A DNA stretch of 64,000 nt from Burkholderiales bacterium (GCA_016213325.1 JACRAY010000007.1:124001-188000); one strand, 5' to 3'; numbered from the stretch's first letter, positions 18,043-27,284 are shown. Notes: generated from the letters alone by a model not told the origin. Numbers and translations: made by a program.

Positions 18043-19242
18043 TCAGCCTCCGAGCGCGAGCTGCGGGGGTGTCCGCAGCGCGTGCCAGATCGCCAGCAGG
18101 CTCGCCAGCACGCCGCCGGCCAGCATCACGGAGAAAGTGGTGAACGTTTCCGCGTCCGTGAACGCGAGGGTGCGCGGGAACCCCGGTGCAACGAGTCCGC
18201 GCAGGATGTAAGCGATGAGGAAGCTGGCCAGGGTGAGCAGCAGCGACTGCGTGAGGATGAGCCGCACGATGAGGTGGTTCGGCGCACCGATCAGCTTGAG
18301 GGTAGCGATGGAGCGGATCTTCTCGATCGTGAGCACGTAGACGATCAGGCCGATGATGACGATCGACACCAGCACCAGCAGCCCGCGGAACAGGCCCAGC
18401 ACGGCGGACATGCGGTTCAGGCGGCCCTGCAGCATCAGGGTGCGCTCTTCGGCGGTCGTGTAAACGTTGTGGTGCAGCCAGTCCCGGATGTGCTGTGCCG
18501 CCTGCGCGCCGTTCGCGCCCGGGGCAACGCGCACCAGGACCGCGTTGACCGTGTTACCGCTGCCGGTGACCAGGGGCAACAGCGCGGCTGCCTGCTCGTC
18601 GCGCAGGCCCAGGCGCTCCAGCTGCCGCAATGCCGCCGCGCGCGCGGCGACGATGGCATGCTTGTCCTGCTCGAACTGCACCTGCTGCGCGTCGGGCAGC
18701 GAGAGGTAGACCAGCGGGTTGCCGCTCGCATCCACCGCTCCCTGCGTGATGCCCACCACCGTGTAGCTGTCGTTGCCGAGGCTCACGCTCTCGCCGGGCT
18801 TCAGCCCGAGCTTGCGGTCGGCCACCATCTCGCGGTGCGCGGCCCGCAGCGGCCGGCCCTCGGCCATGCGCCCGGGCCCGCCGAGGCCGCCGAAGACGTC
18901 GTAGCCGACGATCGTGAACTGCTGGCTCTCCCCCGTGCCGCCGAGCGGCCGTTGCGCCGTGTACAGCACGATCGGGCTGGCCACCTGCACGCCGGGCGTC
19001 GCGGCCACGCTGCGATAGCTGTCCAGCGGCATGCGCGACGACTCGTTGAACGGGCCGCCGCGGCCACCTTCCACCACCCACAGGTCGGTGGCGGTGTTCT
19101 CGATCAGCCACACGCCGTCCTCGATGTTGCCGCGGTAGATGCCGTTCATGATGAGGACGATCGTCAGCAGCAGGGCGACGCCGGCGACGGTGGCCAGGAA
19201 CTTGCCGAGATGGCGGCGGATGTCCTTGAGGGCGAGCTCCAT
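18043..19242 (-). CDS. FtsX/DevC-type ABC transporter permease
   Basis: This 399-residue membrane protein has the MacB/FtsX layout: one N-terminal transmembrane segment (about residues 17-37), a long periplasmic domain (about 40-270), then three C-terminal segments. The VLIGA-type coupling region IRSIATLKLIGAPNHLI is conserved and resembles DevC of heterocyst glycolipid export. It follows the adaptor gene by 18 bases. It probably dimerises and works with the ATPase and HlyD-like protein rather than moving substrate through a classical channel. Confidence 0.87.
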   Translation of the reverse strand: MELALKDIRRHLGKFLATVAGVALLLTIVLIMNGIYRGNIEDGVWLIENTATDLWVVEGGRGGPFNESSRMPLDSYRSVAATPGVQVASPIVLYTAQRPLGGTGESQQFTIVGYDVFGGLGGPGRMAEGRPLRAAHREMVADRKLGLKPGESVSLGNDSYTVVGITQGAVDASGNPLVYLSLPDAQQVQFEQDKHAIVAARAAALRQLERLGLRDEQAAALLPLVTGSGNTVNAVLVRVAPGANGAQAAQHIRDWLHHNVYTTAEERTLMLQGRLNRMSAVLGLFRGLLVLVSIVIIGLIVYVLTIEKIRSIATLKLIGAPNHLIVRLILTQSLLLTLASFLIAYILRGLVAPGFPRTLAFTDAETFTTFSVMLAGGVLASLLAIWHALRTPPQLALGG

Positions 19243-19260
19243 GCCGGCGGCCTGCGCGCA

Positions 19261-20412
19261 TCAGTCCGACGGCCGCACACGAACGCCCGGTTTCGCCGCC
19301 GCTGCGTTGGCGAGCACGGTGTCGCCCTCGGCGACGCCGGTGCGCACGAGCACCATGCCGCCCGACTCCGGTCCGAGCGTCACCGGCACGGCGCGCGTGC
19401 GGCCGCCGGCGACCTGCATCGCCACTGTCCCGCCCTTGGCGTCGTGCATGACGGATGTGACGGGCACCACGACCCCCTGCTCGCGGCCCACCTCGATGCG
19501 TACCTCCGCCTCCTGGTCGATGGCCACGCGCTGCGGCGGCGCGGCAAAGCCGACATGCACTTCCAGTTCGCGGGTGGCTGCGTCGGACTGCATCGAGATG
19601 CGTGCCACCGTGCCCGCAACGACGCTGCCGCTGCGCAAGCGGATGGTGGCGGGCTGTCCGACCGCGATTCGCTCGATGACCGCCTCGTCCACGCGGGTCG
19701 CCACCCAGAGGCTGCGCGGGTCCACCAGACGCAGGATCGGCGTGCCGGGTCCGACCGTGGTACCGGGTTCGACCAGGCGTTGCACCACCTGGCCCTGCAT
19801 CGGCGCCGTGAGTCGTGTGTAGCCGACCTGGGTGCGCGCGACCACCAGTTCCTGCGCCATGGCGGACCGGTCGGCGCGGCGCGCGCCCCACGTCGCCTCG
19901 GCGTTCTGCACGCCGGCCTCGGCGGCGCGCGCGCCCATGACGGAGATGTCGAGCGAGGCACGCGCGAGGAATCCCTGCGCGTGCAGGTCCATGTCGCGCC
20001 GTTCGCGTGCGCGCGCCAGTTCCAGGTCGGAGCGGGCCTTGGCGACGGACGCGGCTGCGGCGTCCACCTGCCGCTCCAGCGACTCCTGCTGGCGCTGCGC
20101 GGCGGCCTGCCGCGCCGCCAGGTCACGGCTGTCCAGCAGCACCAGCACCTGACCGCGCTGCACGAGGTCCCCGACATCTGCGGCAACGTCCAGCACGGTG
20201 GATGTGATGCGTGCGCTCAGGGTCACCGGCACCCGCGCCTGCACGGTGCCGGGTCCCGAAACGTGCGCCACCACGCTGCCGCTGCTCGCCTTGGCGAGGG
20301 CGACCGGCACGGCACGCCCGGACCAGGCGTACAGGGCGGCGGCCGCGACGACCAGCGTCGCGCCGGCGGCAAGCCACCAGTGCCGGCGGCGAAAGGGTAT
20401 CGGTCGGTTCAC
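19261..20412 (-). CDS. HlyD/DevB-type membrane-fusion protein
   Basis: This 383-residue periplasmic adaptor has an N-terminal membrane anchor (about residues 12-30), a beta-barrel/lipoyl region, a central coiled coil rich in Ala, Glu and Arg (about 110-190) and a C-terminal barrel. It begins at a GTG codon: the frame reads GTG AAC CGA. There is no good ribosome site; instead a -10-like TAGAGT lies 8 bases before the GTG and an FNR-like box is centred 42 bases upstream, so the mRNA may be leaderless. It is the first gene of the exporter operon. Confidence 0.85.
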   Translation of the reverse strand: MNRPIPFRRRHWWLAAGATLVVAAAALYAWSGRAVPVALAKASSGSVVAHVSGPGTVQARVPVTLSARITSTVLDVAADVGDLVQRGQVLVLLDSRDLAARQAAAQRQQESLERQVDAAAASVAKARSDLELARARERRDMDLHAQGFLARASLDISVMGARAAEAGVQNAEATWGARRADRSAMAQELVVARTQVGYTRLTAPMQGQVVQRLVEPGTTVGPGTPILRLVDPRSLWVATRVDEAVIERIAVGQPATIRLRSGSVVAGTVARISMQSDAATRELEVHVGFAAPPQRVAIDQEAEVRIEVGREQGVVVPVTSVMHDAKGGTVAMQVAGGRTRAVPVTLGPESGGMVLVRTGVAEGDTVLANAAAAKPGVRVRPSD

Positions 20413-20447
20413 TATTGCCGACTCTAGGGGCGCGGTCGGTTCGGCGT

Positions 20448-20461
20448 TTGACGTACGTCAG
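20448..20461 (-). promoter_or_regulatory. FNR/ANR-like site upstream of the HlyD-ABC operon
   Basis: The sequence TTGACGTACGTCAG on the plus strand is a TTGAC-N4-GTCAg dyad. Reading leftward, a TAGAGT hexamer follows after 21 bases, the same spacing as at the bcr and cytochrome promoters. If the site acts at -41.5 the transcript would begin at the base before the GTG start of the adaptor gene. Confidence 0.5.
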
Positions 20462-20578
20462 GCACCGGGCAGGCGCGCGGAACCGAACGGGCCGGCCCGT
20501 TCCTTGCCCGGCATGGGCAAGCTAGCCTCGCGAAGCGCATCGAGGCCGGCGTGCCATCCAGTGCATGATCGTCCGGCT

Positions 20579-21058
20579 TCAGTTCACCTTGACGTCGATG
20601 ACGTACGTTCGCGGCCCGGTCGGCTTGGCGGTCCAGGCAAAAGTCTTCCCCTTGAAGGGAGCTGCCGCGCCCGTTGCCAGTGTCCACACGCCTGAACCGG
20701 AAGCCTCCCAGCCCACCGGGCGGCCATCCTGCATCAGCACCTTCATGGTGCCACCGTTCTGCCGGTAAGCAATGGCCCCGTTGGGACTGCGGCCGACGCC
20801 GTCACCGGACAGGATCGTGCCGGCACCTTTGAAGTTCTCCCAGATCGTGTTCTGGGTGGCGACGGCATTGCTGCCGAGCGGACCGCCTTCTTCCACGCAC
20901 GCAGCCGCTGCCACCCAGAACGCGTGCCCTTCGCCGACGGGCTCGGGCGCACCGGACCCGCTGCTGATGCAGTTCATCCGCCATGACGTCTGGCCAAGCG
21001 CGCCTCCAGCGCAAAGAGCCAGGCCGAGTCCGATCAGGACATTCGCTGTGTTCTTCAT
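20579..21058 (-). CDS. secreted protein of unknown function
   Basis: This 159-residue protein starts with a cleavable signal peptide (about residues 1-22, Lys-Asn then a hydrophobic LIGLGLALCAGGALGQ core). The mature part has two cysteines (ISSGS region and AAACVEEGG) that could form a disulfide and ends in a beta-rich segment TYVIDVKVN. I do not recognise the family. It stands alone between the exporter and the ATP-grasp gene; an AGAAAAGAAA stretch before the ATG acts as a weak ribosome site. The start was chosen at the Met that begins the signal peptide rather than the longer Arg-rich extension. Confidence 0.7.
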   Translation of the reverse strand: MKNTANVLIGLGLALCAGGALGQTSWRMNCISSGSGAPEPVGEGHAFWVAAAACVEEGGPLGSNAVATQNTIWENFKGAGTILSGDGVGRSPNGAIAYRQNGGTMKVLMQDGRPVGWEASGSGVWTLATGAAAPFKGKTFAWTAKPTGPRTYVIDVKVN

Positions 21059-21208
21059 TTCTTTTCTCTTCCTGTCTGCCGGCAGTCGACGCGCGTAGGC
21101 ATATTCCACAGCGCACGGACTCGTTCGCCGGTCTGCGAACCCGCGCGCAAAAGGGTGAACCTTGTGCGAATCCAAGTCAAAGGCGGCAGAGGTTGAGGTT
21201 GCGGGACC

Positions 21209-21222
21209 TTGACTGGCGTCAA
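21209..21222. promoter_or_regulatory. FNR/ANR-like dyad TTGAC-N4-GTCAA
   Basis: TTGACTGGCGTCAA is a symmetric variant of the FNR box, located between the secreted-protein gene (leftward) and the ATP-grasp gene (rightward). Unlike the other sites in this window no convincing -10 hexamer lies 21-22 bases away on either side, so it is the weakest candidate despite its good symmetry. Confidence 0.4.
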
Positions 21223-21324
21223 AGACTCGACCGCCCACGGCCGAGGCGCGCGCCATCCTTGCCCGACAGCGGCCGTCGACCGCCGCCGACTTCGCGCGCG
21301 CCGGCGGCAGGCCAGCATGACGCG

Positions 21325-22797
21325 ATGCGCAACGTGATCGTGATCGACCACCCGCAGGAGTGGTTCGAGCTGCCCGACGCCCATGTGCTGGGCGCGCGCG
21401 CCTACCTGACCGAACACGACAGCGGCCGCGAGGCCGACGCGCGCGTGATCAACCTGTGCCGTACGGGCCGCTACCAAGGGCGCGGCTACTACGTGTCGCT
21501 GCTGGCGGAAGCGCGCGGCCAGCGCTCGCTGCCGGACGTGAAGACCATCGAGGACCTGAAGTCCGAAGCCCGCGTGCAGTCACTCTCGGGGCAGCTTCAG
21601 CCGTTGTTGCGCGAGACGCTGCACCACGACGACAGCGATCGCTTCGAGCTCAACGCCTACCTCGGCAAGGACCCCGCGCAGCGCCACCAGGCACTGGCCG
21701 AGAAGCTGTTCGCGAACGTGCACGCGCCGCTGCTGCGCGCCGTGTTCGCGCGCGAGCAGGCCGAGTGGTGGCTGGATGCCGTGTATGCGATCGGCCTGGC
21801 CGACGTGCCGGCGCAGCACCGCGCCTTCCTGCTGGAAGCCATGAAAGCCTTCATGGCCGAGGCACCGGCCCCCAAGCCCGAGCGTCCTGGCGTTGCCAGG
21901 CCGCGGCTGGCGATCCTGTGGGACCCGCAGGAGGCCCACAGGCCCTCCAACGAAGAAGCCCTGCAGGGGTTGCTGCGGGCCGCCCCACTGGTAGGACTCG
22001 AAGCCGAGCTGGTCACGCCGGACGCCCTGGAGCGGCTGCCTGAGTTCGACGGCCTGTTCAACCGCGCCAGCCCGGAAGTCGACGGTGTCACGTACGAGTT
22101 CTTGCGGCGGGCCGAATCGCTGGGCATGCCGGTGGTGGACGACCCAGAGTCGATCCTTAAGTGCCTGAACAAGGTGTACATGCACGAACTGATGAGCCGG
22201 CACCGCATCGACCAGCCGCGCGCCCTGATCGTTCACCGCAACAACCTTGACCAGGTGGTAGCGACGCTGGGCTTGCCCTGTGTGCTGAAGCTGCCCGACA
22301 GCGGCTTCGGGCTGGACGTGGTGAAGATCGAATCCGAAGGCGAGCTGCGGCGCGAGGCCGAACGCTTCTTCCAGGTGTCGGAGCTCATCGTCGCGCAGGA
22401 ATGGCTGCCGACGGGCTTCGACTGGCGCGTGGGCGTCTACGACCGGCGGCCGCTGTTCGTCTGCAAGTACTTCATGGCGCCCGGCCACTGGAAGGTGAAC
22501 CAGGTGACCGAAGGGGAACGGCTGATCGAGGGCAAGACAGTGGCCATGGCCGTCGGCGAAGCGCCCGAGCCGGTGGTCGGCATCGCCGTGCGGGCGGCCA
22601 ACCTGATCGGCCGCGGGCTCTACGGGGTGGACCTGAAGCAGGTGGACGGCCGCGTCTACCTGATCGAGGTCAACTGCAATCCCAATATCGATGCCGGCAA
22701 CGAAGACCAGGTGCTGGGCGACGCGCTGTACCGCGAAGTCGTCGGCGTCTTCGCGCGCCGCATCGCGGAGCGAAGGGGTTCATGGAGTTCAGCGTAA
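21325..22797 (+). CDS. RimK-like ATP-grasp ligase with N-terminal RLAN-type domain
   Basis: This 490-residue protein has an N-terminal domain of the RimK-associated type (about residues 1-180, with LCRTGRYQGRGYYVSLLAEARG) and a C-terminal ATP-grasp ligase domain: LPCVLKLPDSGFGLDVVKI (ATP-binding beta strands), then AQEWLPTGFDWRVGV and the Mg-binding VDLKQVDGRVYLIEVNCNP. Such enzymes make amide bonds between a carboxylate and an amino acid or peptide. The substrate is unknown. It overlaps the following leucyl aminopeptidase gene by 16 bases, a ligase-peptidase pairing suggestive of a shared peptide or amide substrate. The ATG at 21325 is chosen because upstream codons are Arg-rich and unlike coding sequence. 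Confidence 0.85.
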   Translation: MRNVIVIDHPQEWFELPDAHVLGARAYLTEHDSGREADARVINLCRTGRYQGRGYYVSLLAEARGQRSLPDVKTIEDLKSEARVQSLSGQLQPLLRETLHHDDSDRFELNAYLGKDPAQRHQALAEKLFANVHAPLLRAVFAREQAEWWLDAVYAIGLADVPAQHRAFLLEAMKAFMAEAPAPKPERPGVARPRLAILWDPQEAHRPSNEEALQGLLRAAPLVGLEAELVTPDALERLPEFDGLFNRASPEVDGVTYEFLRRAESLGMPVVDDPESILKCLNKVYMHELMSRHRIDQPRALIVHRNNLDQVVATLGLPCVLKLPDSGFGLDVVKIESEGELRREAERFFQVSELIVAQEWLPTGFDWRVGVYDRRPLFVCKYFMAPGHWKVNQVTEGERLIEGKTVAMAVGEAPEPVVGIAVRAANLIGRGLYGVDLKQVDGRVYLIEVNCNPNIDAGNEDQVLGDALYREVVGVFARRIAERRGSWSSA

Positions 22798-24275
22798 CGA
22801 GCGACGGCGTTGCCAGGCTGCGCAGCGCTTGCGTGGTGGCCGGGGTGTACGAAGGCCGCCGGCTCTCGCCTGCGGCGGCGGCGCTCGATGCGGCATCGGG
22901 CGGCGCGCTCGGCCGCGTGCTGGGGCGCGGCGACCTCGAAGGCGCGCCCGGCACGACGCTGCTGCTGCATGACGTGCCGCAGCTGCCCGCCCATCGCGTG
23001 CTGCTGGTGGGGCTTGGGCCCGAAGGCGAGTTCCACGAAGGCCCTTACCGCGCGGCGCTCTCCGCTGCGATGAAAGCGTTGGCAACGACCGGCGCCGCCG
23101 ACGTGGTGATGGGGCTGCACGAGCTGACCGTCAAGGGCCGAGGCAGCGACTGGAAGGTTGAACAGGCGGTGCTCGCCGTCATGGAGAGCACGTACCGCTT
23201 CGATTCGCTCAAGAGCCGGCCGCAGCCCAGGGCGTCGCCGCTCCAGCGCGTGGTCTTCCACGTGGGCAACGCCTCCGAGGCCGTTGCCGCCGAAGCCGCC
23301 ATCGCACGCGCAACAGCCATTGCCGACGGCATCCGCCTGGCCAAGGACCTCGCCAACCTTCCCGGCAACCTCTGCACGCCCCCCTACGTCGGCGCGCAGG
23401 CGCGGATATTCGGCGAACGCAACGGCCTGGAGGTGCAAGTCCTCGGGCCCGAAGAGATCACCAGGCTCGGCATGAACGGCCTGCTGGCGGTCGCGCGGGG
23501 CAGCAGCCAGCCCCCGCAGCTGATCGTCATGGAGTACCGGGGCGCCGCGCGCGACGCGCCGCCGGTGGTGCTGGTGGGCAAGGGCATCACGTTCGACAGC
23601 GGGGGCCTGTGCATCAAGCCCGCGCGCGAGATGGACGAGATGAAGTTCGACATGTGCGGCGCGGCCAGCGTGTTCGGCGCGCTGCGTGCGGCGGCGCTCA
23701 TGAAGCTGCCGCTCAACGTCGTGGGCATCGTCCCGGCCACCGAGAACATGCCCGACGGCAACGCGATCAAGCCCGGCGACGTCGTCACCACGATGTCCGG
23801 CCAGACCGTGGAAATCCTCGACACCGATTCCGAGGGCCGGCTGGTCCTGTGCGAAGCGCTCACCTATGCCGAGCGCTACCGTCCCGCCGTCGTCGTCGAC
23901 ATCGCGACGCTCACCGGCGCGATCGTGGCCGCGCTCGGCGACGTCGCTTCCGGCGTGTTCGCCAGCACCGACGCGCTGGCGCGCGAAATCGTCGAAGCCG
24001 GCGACCGGGCTTGGGACCGCGCATGGCCCATGCCCCTTTGGGACGAGTACCAGGACGCGCTGAAGTCGAACTTTGCCGACCTGCCCAACATCGGCACCCA
24101 CGACGATTGCGCCGTCACCGCCGCCTGCTTCCTTTCGCGCTTCACGCGGCGCTACCCGTGGGTGCACCTGGACATCGCCGGCACGGCGGCCCGCACTGGT
24201 ACACACAAGGGAGCCACCGGTCGTCCCGTGGCGCTGCTGGCCCACTTCCTGGCAGGCCGTGCAGCCAACCTTTGA
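22782..24275 (+). CDS. M17 leucyl aminopeptidase
   Basis: This 497-residue protein is a PepA-type dizinc aminopeptidase. The catalytic core has VGKGITFDSGGLCIKP (Lys and Asp metal ligands, near residue 262), MKFDMCGAASVFG, and the DTDSEGRLVLCEAL motif, where most family members read NTDAEGRL. The N-terminal domain (about 1-165) is divergent. It likely forms a cytoplasmic hexamer and removes N-terminal residues from peptides or Cys-Gly-like dipeptides. It starts inside the end of the ATP-grasp gene, so the two are coupled. The FNR-like box for ubiU overlaps its stop codon. Confidence 0.9.
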   Translation: MEFSVTSDGVARLRSACVVAGVYEGRRLSPAAAALDAASGGALGRVLGRGDLEGAPGTTLLLHDVPQLPAHRVLLVGLGPEGEFHEGPYRAALSAAMKALATTGAADVVMGLHELTVKGRGSDWKVEQAVLAVMESTYRFDSLKSRPQPRASPLQRVVFHVGNASEAVAAEAAIARATAIADGIRLAKDLANLPGNLCTPPYVGAQARIFGERNGLEVQVLGPEEITRLGMNGLLAVARGSSQPPQLIVMEYRGAARDAPPVVLVGKGITFDSGGLCIKPAREMDEMKFDMCGAASVFGALRAAALMKLPLNVVGIVPATENMPDGNAIKPGDVVTTMSGQTVEILDTDSEGRLVLCEALTYAERYRPAVVVDIATLTGAIVAALGDVASGVFASTDALAREIVEAGDRAWDRAWPMPLWDEYQDALKSNFADLPNIGTHDDCAVTAACFLSRFTRRYPWVHLDIAGTAARTGTHKGATGRPVALLAHFLAGRAANL

Positions 24276-24285
24276 CCCGCATCAG
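24272..24285 (+). promoter_or_regulatory. FNR-like site in front of ubiU
   Basis: TTGACCCGCATCAG differs from an ideal TTGAY-N4-RTCAA only at the last base. It overlaps the stop codon of the aminopeptidase gene. A -10-like TAACCT (24308-24313) follows after 22 bases and ends 6 bases before the ubiU ATG, and no ribosome site is visible, so a class II FNR promoter with a leaderless transcript is suggested. Fnr control of ubiUV is known in E. coli. Confidence 0.55.
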
Positions 24286-24319
24286 TACGCGCTCCCCGGG
24301 GAATCCCTAACCTCGGCCC

Positions 24320-25351
24320 ATGTCCCCTGCCCTGGCCGAGACAGGCCCCTCCCTAGACCTCGTCTGCCCCGCCGGCAGCCTGCCAGCACTGAAAGCCGCC
24401 GTGGACAACGGCGCCAACTGCGTCTACCTCGGCCTGCGTGACGCGACCAACGCGCGCAACTTTGCGGGCCTGAACTTCGACCACAACGCCATCGCGAGCG
24501 GCGTGGCCTACGCGCACGCGCGCGGCTGCAAGGTGCTGGTGGCGATCAACACCTACCCGCAGGCCGCCAACGTGCAACCGTGGCACCACGCGATCGACGA
24601 AGCGGCCAACCTCGACGCCGACGCGGTGATCCTGGCCGACCCCGGGCTCATGGCGTACGCGGTCAAGCACCATCCCCGCCTGCGCCTGCACCTGTCGGTG
24701 CAGGGCTCGGCCACCAACTACGAAGCGATCAACCTGTACCACCGCCACTTCGGCGTGCAGCGCGCGGTGCTGCCGCGCGTGCTGTCGCTGGAGCAGGTGC
24801 GGCAGGTCATCGACAAGACCTCGGTCGAAATCGAGGTGTTCGGCTTCGGCAGCCTGTGCGTGATGGTCGAAGGGCGCTGCCAGCTGTCGTCGTACGTCAC
24901 CGGTGAATCGCCCAACACGCACGGCGTGTGCTCGCCGGCCAAGGCCGTGCGCTGGCAGGAAACCCCGGCCGGTCTCGAAGCGCGGCTGGGCGGCGTGCTG
25001 ATCGACCGCTATGCGCCCGGCGAGAAGGCGGGCTACCCCACGCTGTGCAAGGGCCGCTTCGACGTGGCCAACGAACACAGCTACTACGCCATCGAGGAGC
25101 CCACCAGCCTGAACACGCTGGAACTGCTGCCGCAACTGGTGAAGATGGGCGTGCGCGCCGTCAAGATCGAAGGCCGCCAGCGCAGCCCCGCCTATGTGGC
25201 GCAGGTCACGCGCGTGTGGCGGCAGGCGATCGACTCGTGCCTGGCGCAGGGCCACCGCTACGCCGTGAAGACCTCGTGGATGTCCGAGCTGGACCAGGTG
25301 GCCGAAGGCCAGCAGCACACGCTGGGCGCCTACCACCGCCCCTGGAAGTAG
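24320..25351 (+). CDS. ubiU: anaerobic ubiquinone hydroxylase subunit UbiU (U32 family)
   Basis: This 343-residue U32-family protein forms with UbiV a heterodimer needed for oxygen-independent hydroxylation of ubiquinone precursors. The four cysteines expected to hold a [4Fe-4S] cluster are visible in SLCVMVEGRC (near residues 175-182), GVCSPAK and TLCKGRF. The N-terminal CPAGSLPALKAAVDNGA is typical of U32 proteins. It is the first gene of a five-gene run of ubiquinone genes. The ATG lies just after a -10-like element, see the regulatory entry. YhbU-type peptidase annotations of this family are historical. Confidence 0.93.
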   Translation: MSPALAETGPSLDLVCPAGSLPALKAAVDNGANCVYLGLRDATNARNFAGLNFDHNAIASGVAYAHARGCKVLVAINTYPQAANVQPWHHAIDEAANLDADAVILADPGLMAYAVKHHPRLRLHLSVQGSATNYEAINLYHRHFGVQRAVLPRVLSLEQVRQVIDKTSVEIEVFGFGSLCVMVEGRCQLSSYVTGESPNTHGVCSPAKAVRWQETPAGLEARLGGVLIDRYAPGEKAGYPTLCKGRFDVANEHSYYAIEEPTSLNTLELLPQLVKMGVRAVKIEGRQRSPAYVAQVTRVWRQAIDSCLAQGHRYAVKTSWMSELDQVAEGQQHTLGAYHRPWK

Positions 25352-25357
25352 CCCAAC

Positions 25358-26242
25358 ATGAAGCTGTCACTCGGACCCCTGCTCTATTACTGGCCGCACA
25401 ACGACGTGGTTGCCTTCTATGACGAGATGGCCGCCACGCCGGTCGACATCGTCTACCTCGGCGAGGCCGTCTGCTCGCGCCGGCATGACCTGCGCCTGCC
25501 CGACTGGCTCGAAATCGCCGCCAGACTGGCCGATGCCGGCAAGCAAGTCGTGTTGTCGACGCAGGTGCTGCTGGAGTCCGGCAGCGACGTCGCCGCGATG
25601 CGCCGCATGGCGGAGAACGAACACGTCCTCGTGGAAGCCAACGACATGGGTGCGGTCGCCATGCTGGCCGGGCAGTCGCGGCCCTTCGTCGCCGGTCCGC
25701 ACCTGAACGTCTACAACACCGGCACGCTGGAATGGATGGCGCAGCTGGGCGCCACGCGCTGGGTGATGCCGCTGGAGATGAAGCGCGACGACCTCGCCGT
25801 GCTGCAGGCGCAGCGACCCGCGGGGCTTCAGACCGAGGTGTTCGCCTTCGGCCGCCTGCCCCTCGCCTTCTCGGCGCGCTGCTTCACGGCTCGCCACCAC
25901 AACCTGCCCAAGGACGACTGCCGCTTCCTGTGTGCCGAGCCGCGCGACGGCGAGGTGTTGCGCACGCGCGAGGGCGACGCCTTCCTCGTGCTCAACGGCA
26001 TCCAGACCCAATCGGCACTGGCGTACAGCCTGCTGGCCGAGGTGGGAGCCATGCAGGAGCTGGCCGTGGACGTGCTGCGCCTGAGCCCGCAGTCGCAGGG
26101 CATGGCGGCCATCATCGGCCTGTTCGACGCGGCGCGGCGTGGCTCGCCCCGCGACGATGCACGGCTGCAGGAGCTGGTGCCTTCAGGCTTGTGCAACGGC
26201 TACTGGCACGGCCGCCCCGGACTCGAACAGGTCAACGCATGA
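25358..26242 (+). CDS. ubiV: anaerobic ubiquinone hydroxylase subunit UbiV
   Basis: This 294-residue protein is the U32-family partner of UbiU. It begins [12 protein letters not shown], a recognisable UbiV start, and carries cysteines in [20 protein letters not shown] and CRFLC for a [4Fe-4S] cluster. UbiUV hydroxylates the ring without oxygen, using prephenate as the oxygen donor in E. coli. It starts 6 bases after ubiU and overlaps ubiT by ATGA, so the three act as one unit. Confidence 0.93.
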   Translation: MKLSLGPLLYYWPHNDVVAFYDEMAATPVDIVYLGEAVCSRRHDLRLPDWLEIAARLADAGKQVVLSTQVLLESGSDVAAMRRMAENEHVLVEANDMGAVAMLAGQSRPFVAGPHLNVYNTGTLEWMAQLGATRWVMPLEMKRDDLAVLQAQRPAGLQTEVFAFGRLPLAFSARCFTARHHNLPKDDCRFLCAEPRDGEVLRTREGDAFLVLNGIQTQSALAYSLLAEVGAMQELAVDVLRLSPQSQGMAAIIGLFDAARRGSPRDDARLQELVPSGLCNGYWHGRPGLEQVNA

Positions 26243-26691
26243 ACATCCCCGAATGCCCCGCGCCGGTTGCGGCGCTGCTGAATCGCCTGCCCGCCTATCC
26301 AGGCTCGCTGCTGCTCACGGGCGCGCTCAACCTCGGGCTGGCGCCCCAGCTGCCCGCCGACGTCGGCGAGCGCCTGCTGGGCAAGCGCATGCGCATCGCG
26401 GTGCGCGACATGCGCATCGAGTTCGACTTCACGTGGAACGGGCGGCGCTTCACGCCGCTGGCGCGCCAGTCCGCCACCGACCTCACGATCACCGCCACCT
26501 CGCCCGACTTCGTGAAGCTGGGCCGGCGCCAGGAAGACCCCGACACGCTGTTCTTCAGCCGCCGCCTCAGCATGGAGGGCGACACCGAGCTGGGCCTGAT
26601 CGTGAAGAACACGCTGGACGCGCTGGAGCTGCCCGTGCTGGACCTCACCCGCTTCAAGTCCACGCGCGGAAGGCACTCGCCATGGCAATAG
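26239..26691 (+). CDS. ubiT: UbiT, SCP2-domain ubiquinone accessory protein
   Basis: This 150-residue protein has the sterol-carrier-protein-2 fold used by UbiT to bind the hydrophobic ubiquinone precursor during anaerobic synthesis. The [17 protein letters not shown] segment and the [15 protein letters not shown] segment are SCP2-like, and [20 protein letters not shown] is the conserved C-terminal half. The ATG overlaps the ubiV stop (ATGA), and its own stop lies inside the first codons of the ubiX-like gene. Confidence 0.9.
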   Translation: MNIPECPAPVAALLNRLPAYPGSLLLTGALNLGLAPQLPADVGERLLGKRMRIAVRDMRIEFDFTWNGRRFTPLARQSATDLTITATSPDFVKLGRRQEDPDTLFFSRRLSMEGDTELGLIVKNTLDALELPVLDLTRFKSTRGRHSPWQ

Positions 26692-27284
26692 ACGAAAACT
26701 CGAACGTTCCCCCGAGACGCATCGTGGTGGGGATATCCGGTGCCAGCGGCGCGCAGTACGGCATCCGCCTGCTGCAGGCACTGCGCGAGTCGCCCGGCGT
26801 GGAAACGCACGCGGTGGTGTCGCCCGCCGGCTGGCGCAACCTCCGGCACGAAATGCACATGGCGCCGGGCGTGGTCGACGCCATCGCCGACCAGGTCCAC
26901 GACATCGACGACATCGGCGCCAGCATCGCGAGCGGCTCGTTTCGCGTGTCGGCGATGGTGGTGGCGCCGTGTTCGATGCGCACGCTGGCTGCCATCGCGC
27001 ACGGGCTGGGCGACAACCTGATCGCGCGCGCCGCCGACGTGATGCTGAAGGAGCGCCGCCGGCTGGTGCTGGTGGCGCGCGAGACACCGCTGAGTCTCGT
27101 GCACCTGCGCAACATGGTGGCTGTCACCGAAATGGGCGCCATCGTGTGCCCGCCGGTGCCGGCGTTCTACCTGAGGCCGCGCACGGTGGAAGACATCGTG
27201 TCCCACACCGTGGGGCGGGTGCTCGACCTGCTGGACATCCCGCACGAGCTCACGACGCCGTGGTCGGGCGAGTCCGAAGAGTAG
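26682..27284 (+). CDS. ubiX: UbiX-type flavin prenyltransferase
   Basis: This 200-residue flavoprotein has the family motif GISGASGAQYGIRLLQAL near residue 17 and the APCSMRTLAAIAHGLGDNLI loop. UbiX makes prenylated FMN, the cofactor of UbiD decarboxylases. The gene overlaps ubiT by 10 bases and is followed without any gap by ubiD, so cofactor maker and user are cotranslated. Because the host degrades aromatics, a second role serving another UbiD-type decarboxylase is possible, but the ubiUVT neighbourhood favours quinone synthesis. Confidence 0.9.
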   Translation: MAIDENSNVPPRRIVVGISGASGAQYGIRLLQALRESPGVETHAVVSPAGWRNLRHEMHMAPGVVDAIADQVHDIDDIGASIASGSFRVSAMVVAPCSMRTLAAIAHGLGDNLIARAADVMLKERRRLVLVARETPLSLVHLRNMVAVTEMGAIVCPPVPAFYLRPRTVEDIVSHTVGRVLDLLDIPHELTTPWSGESEE

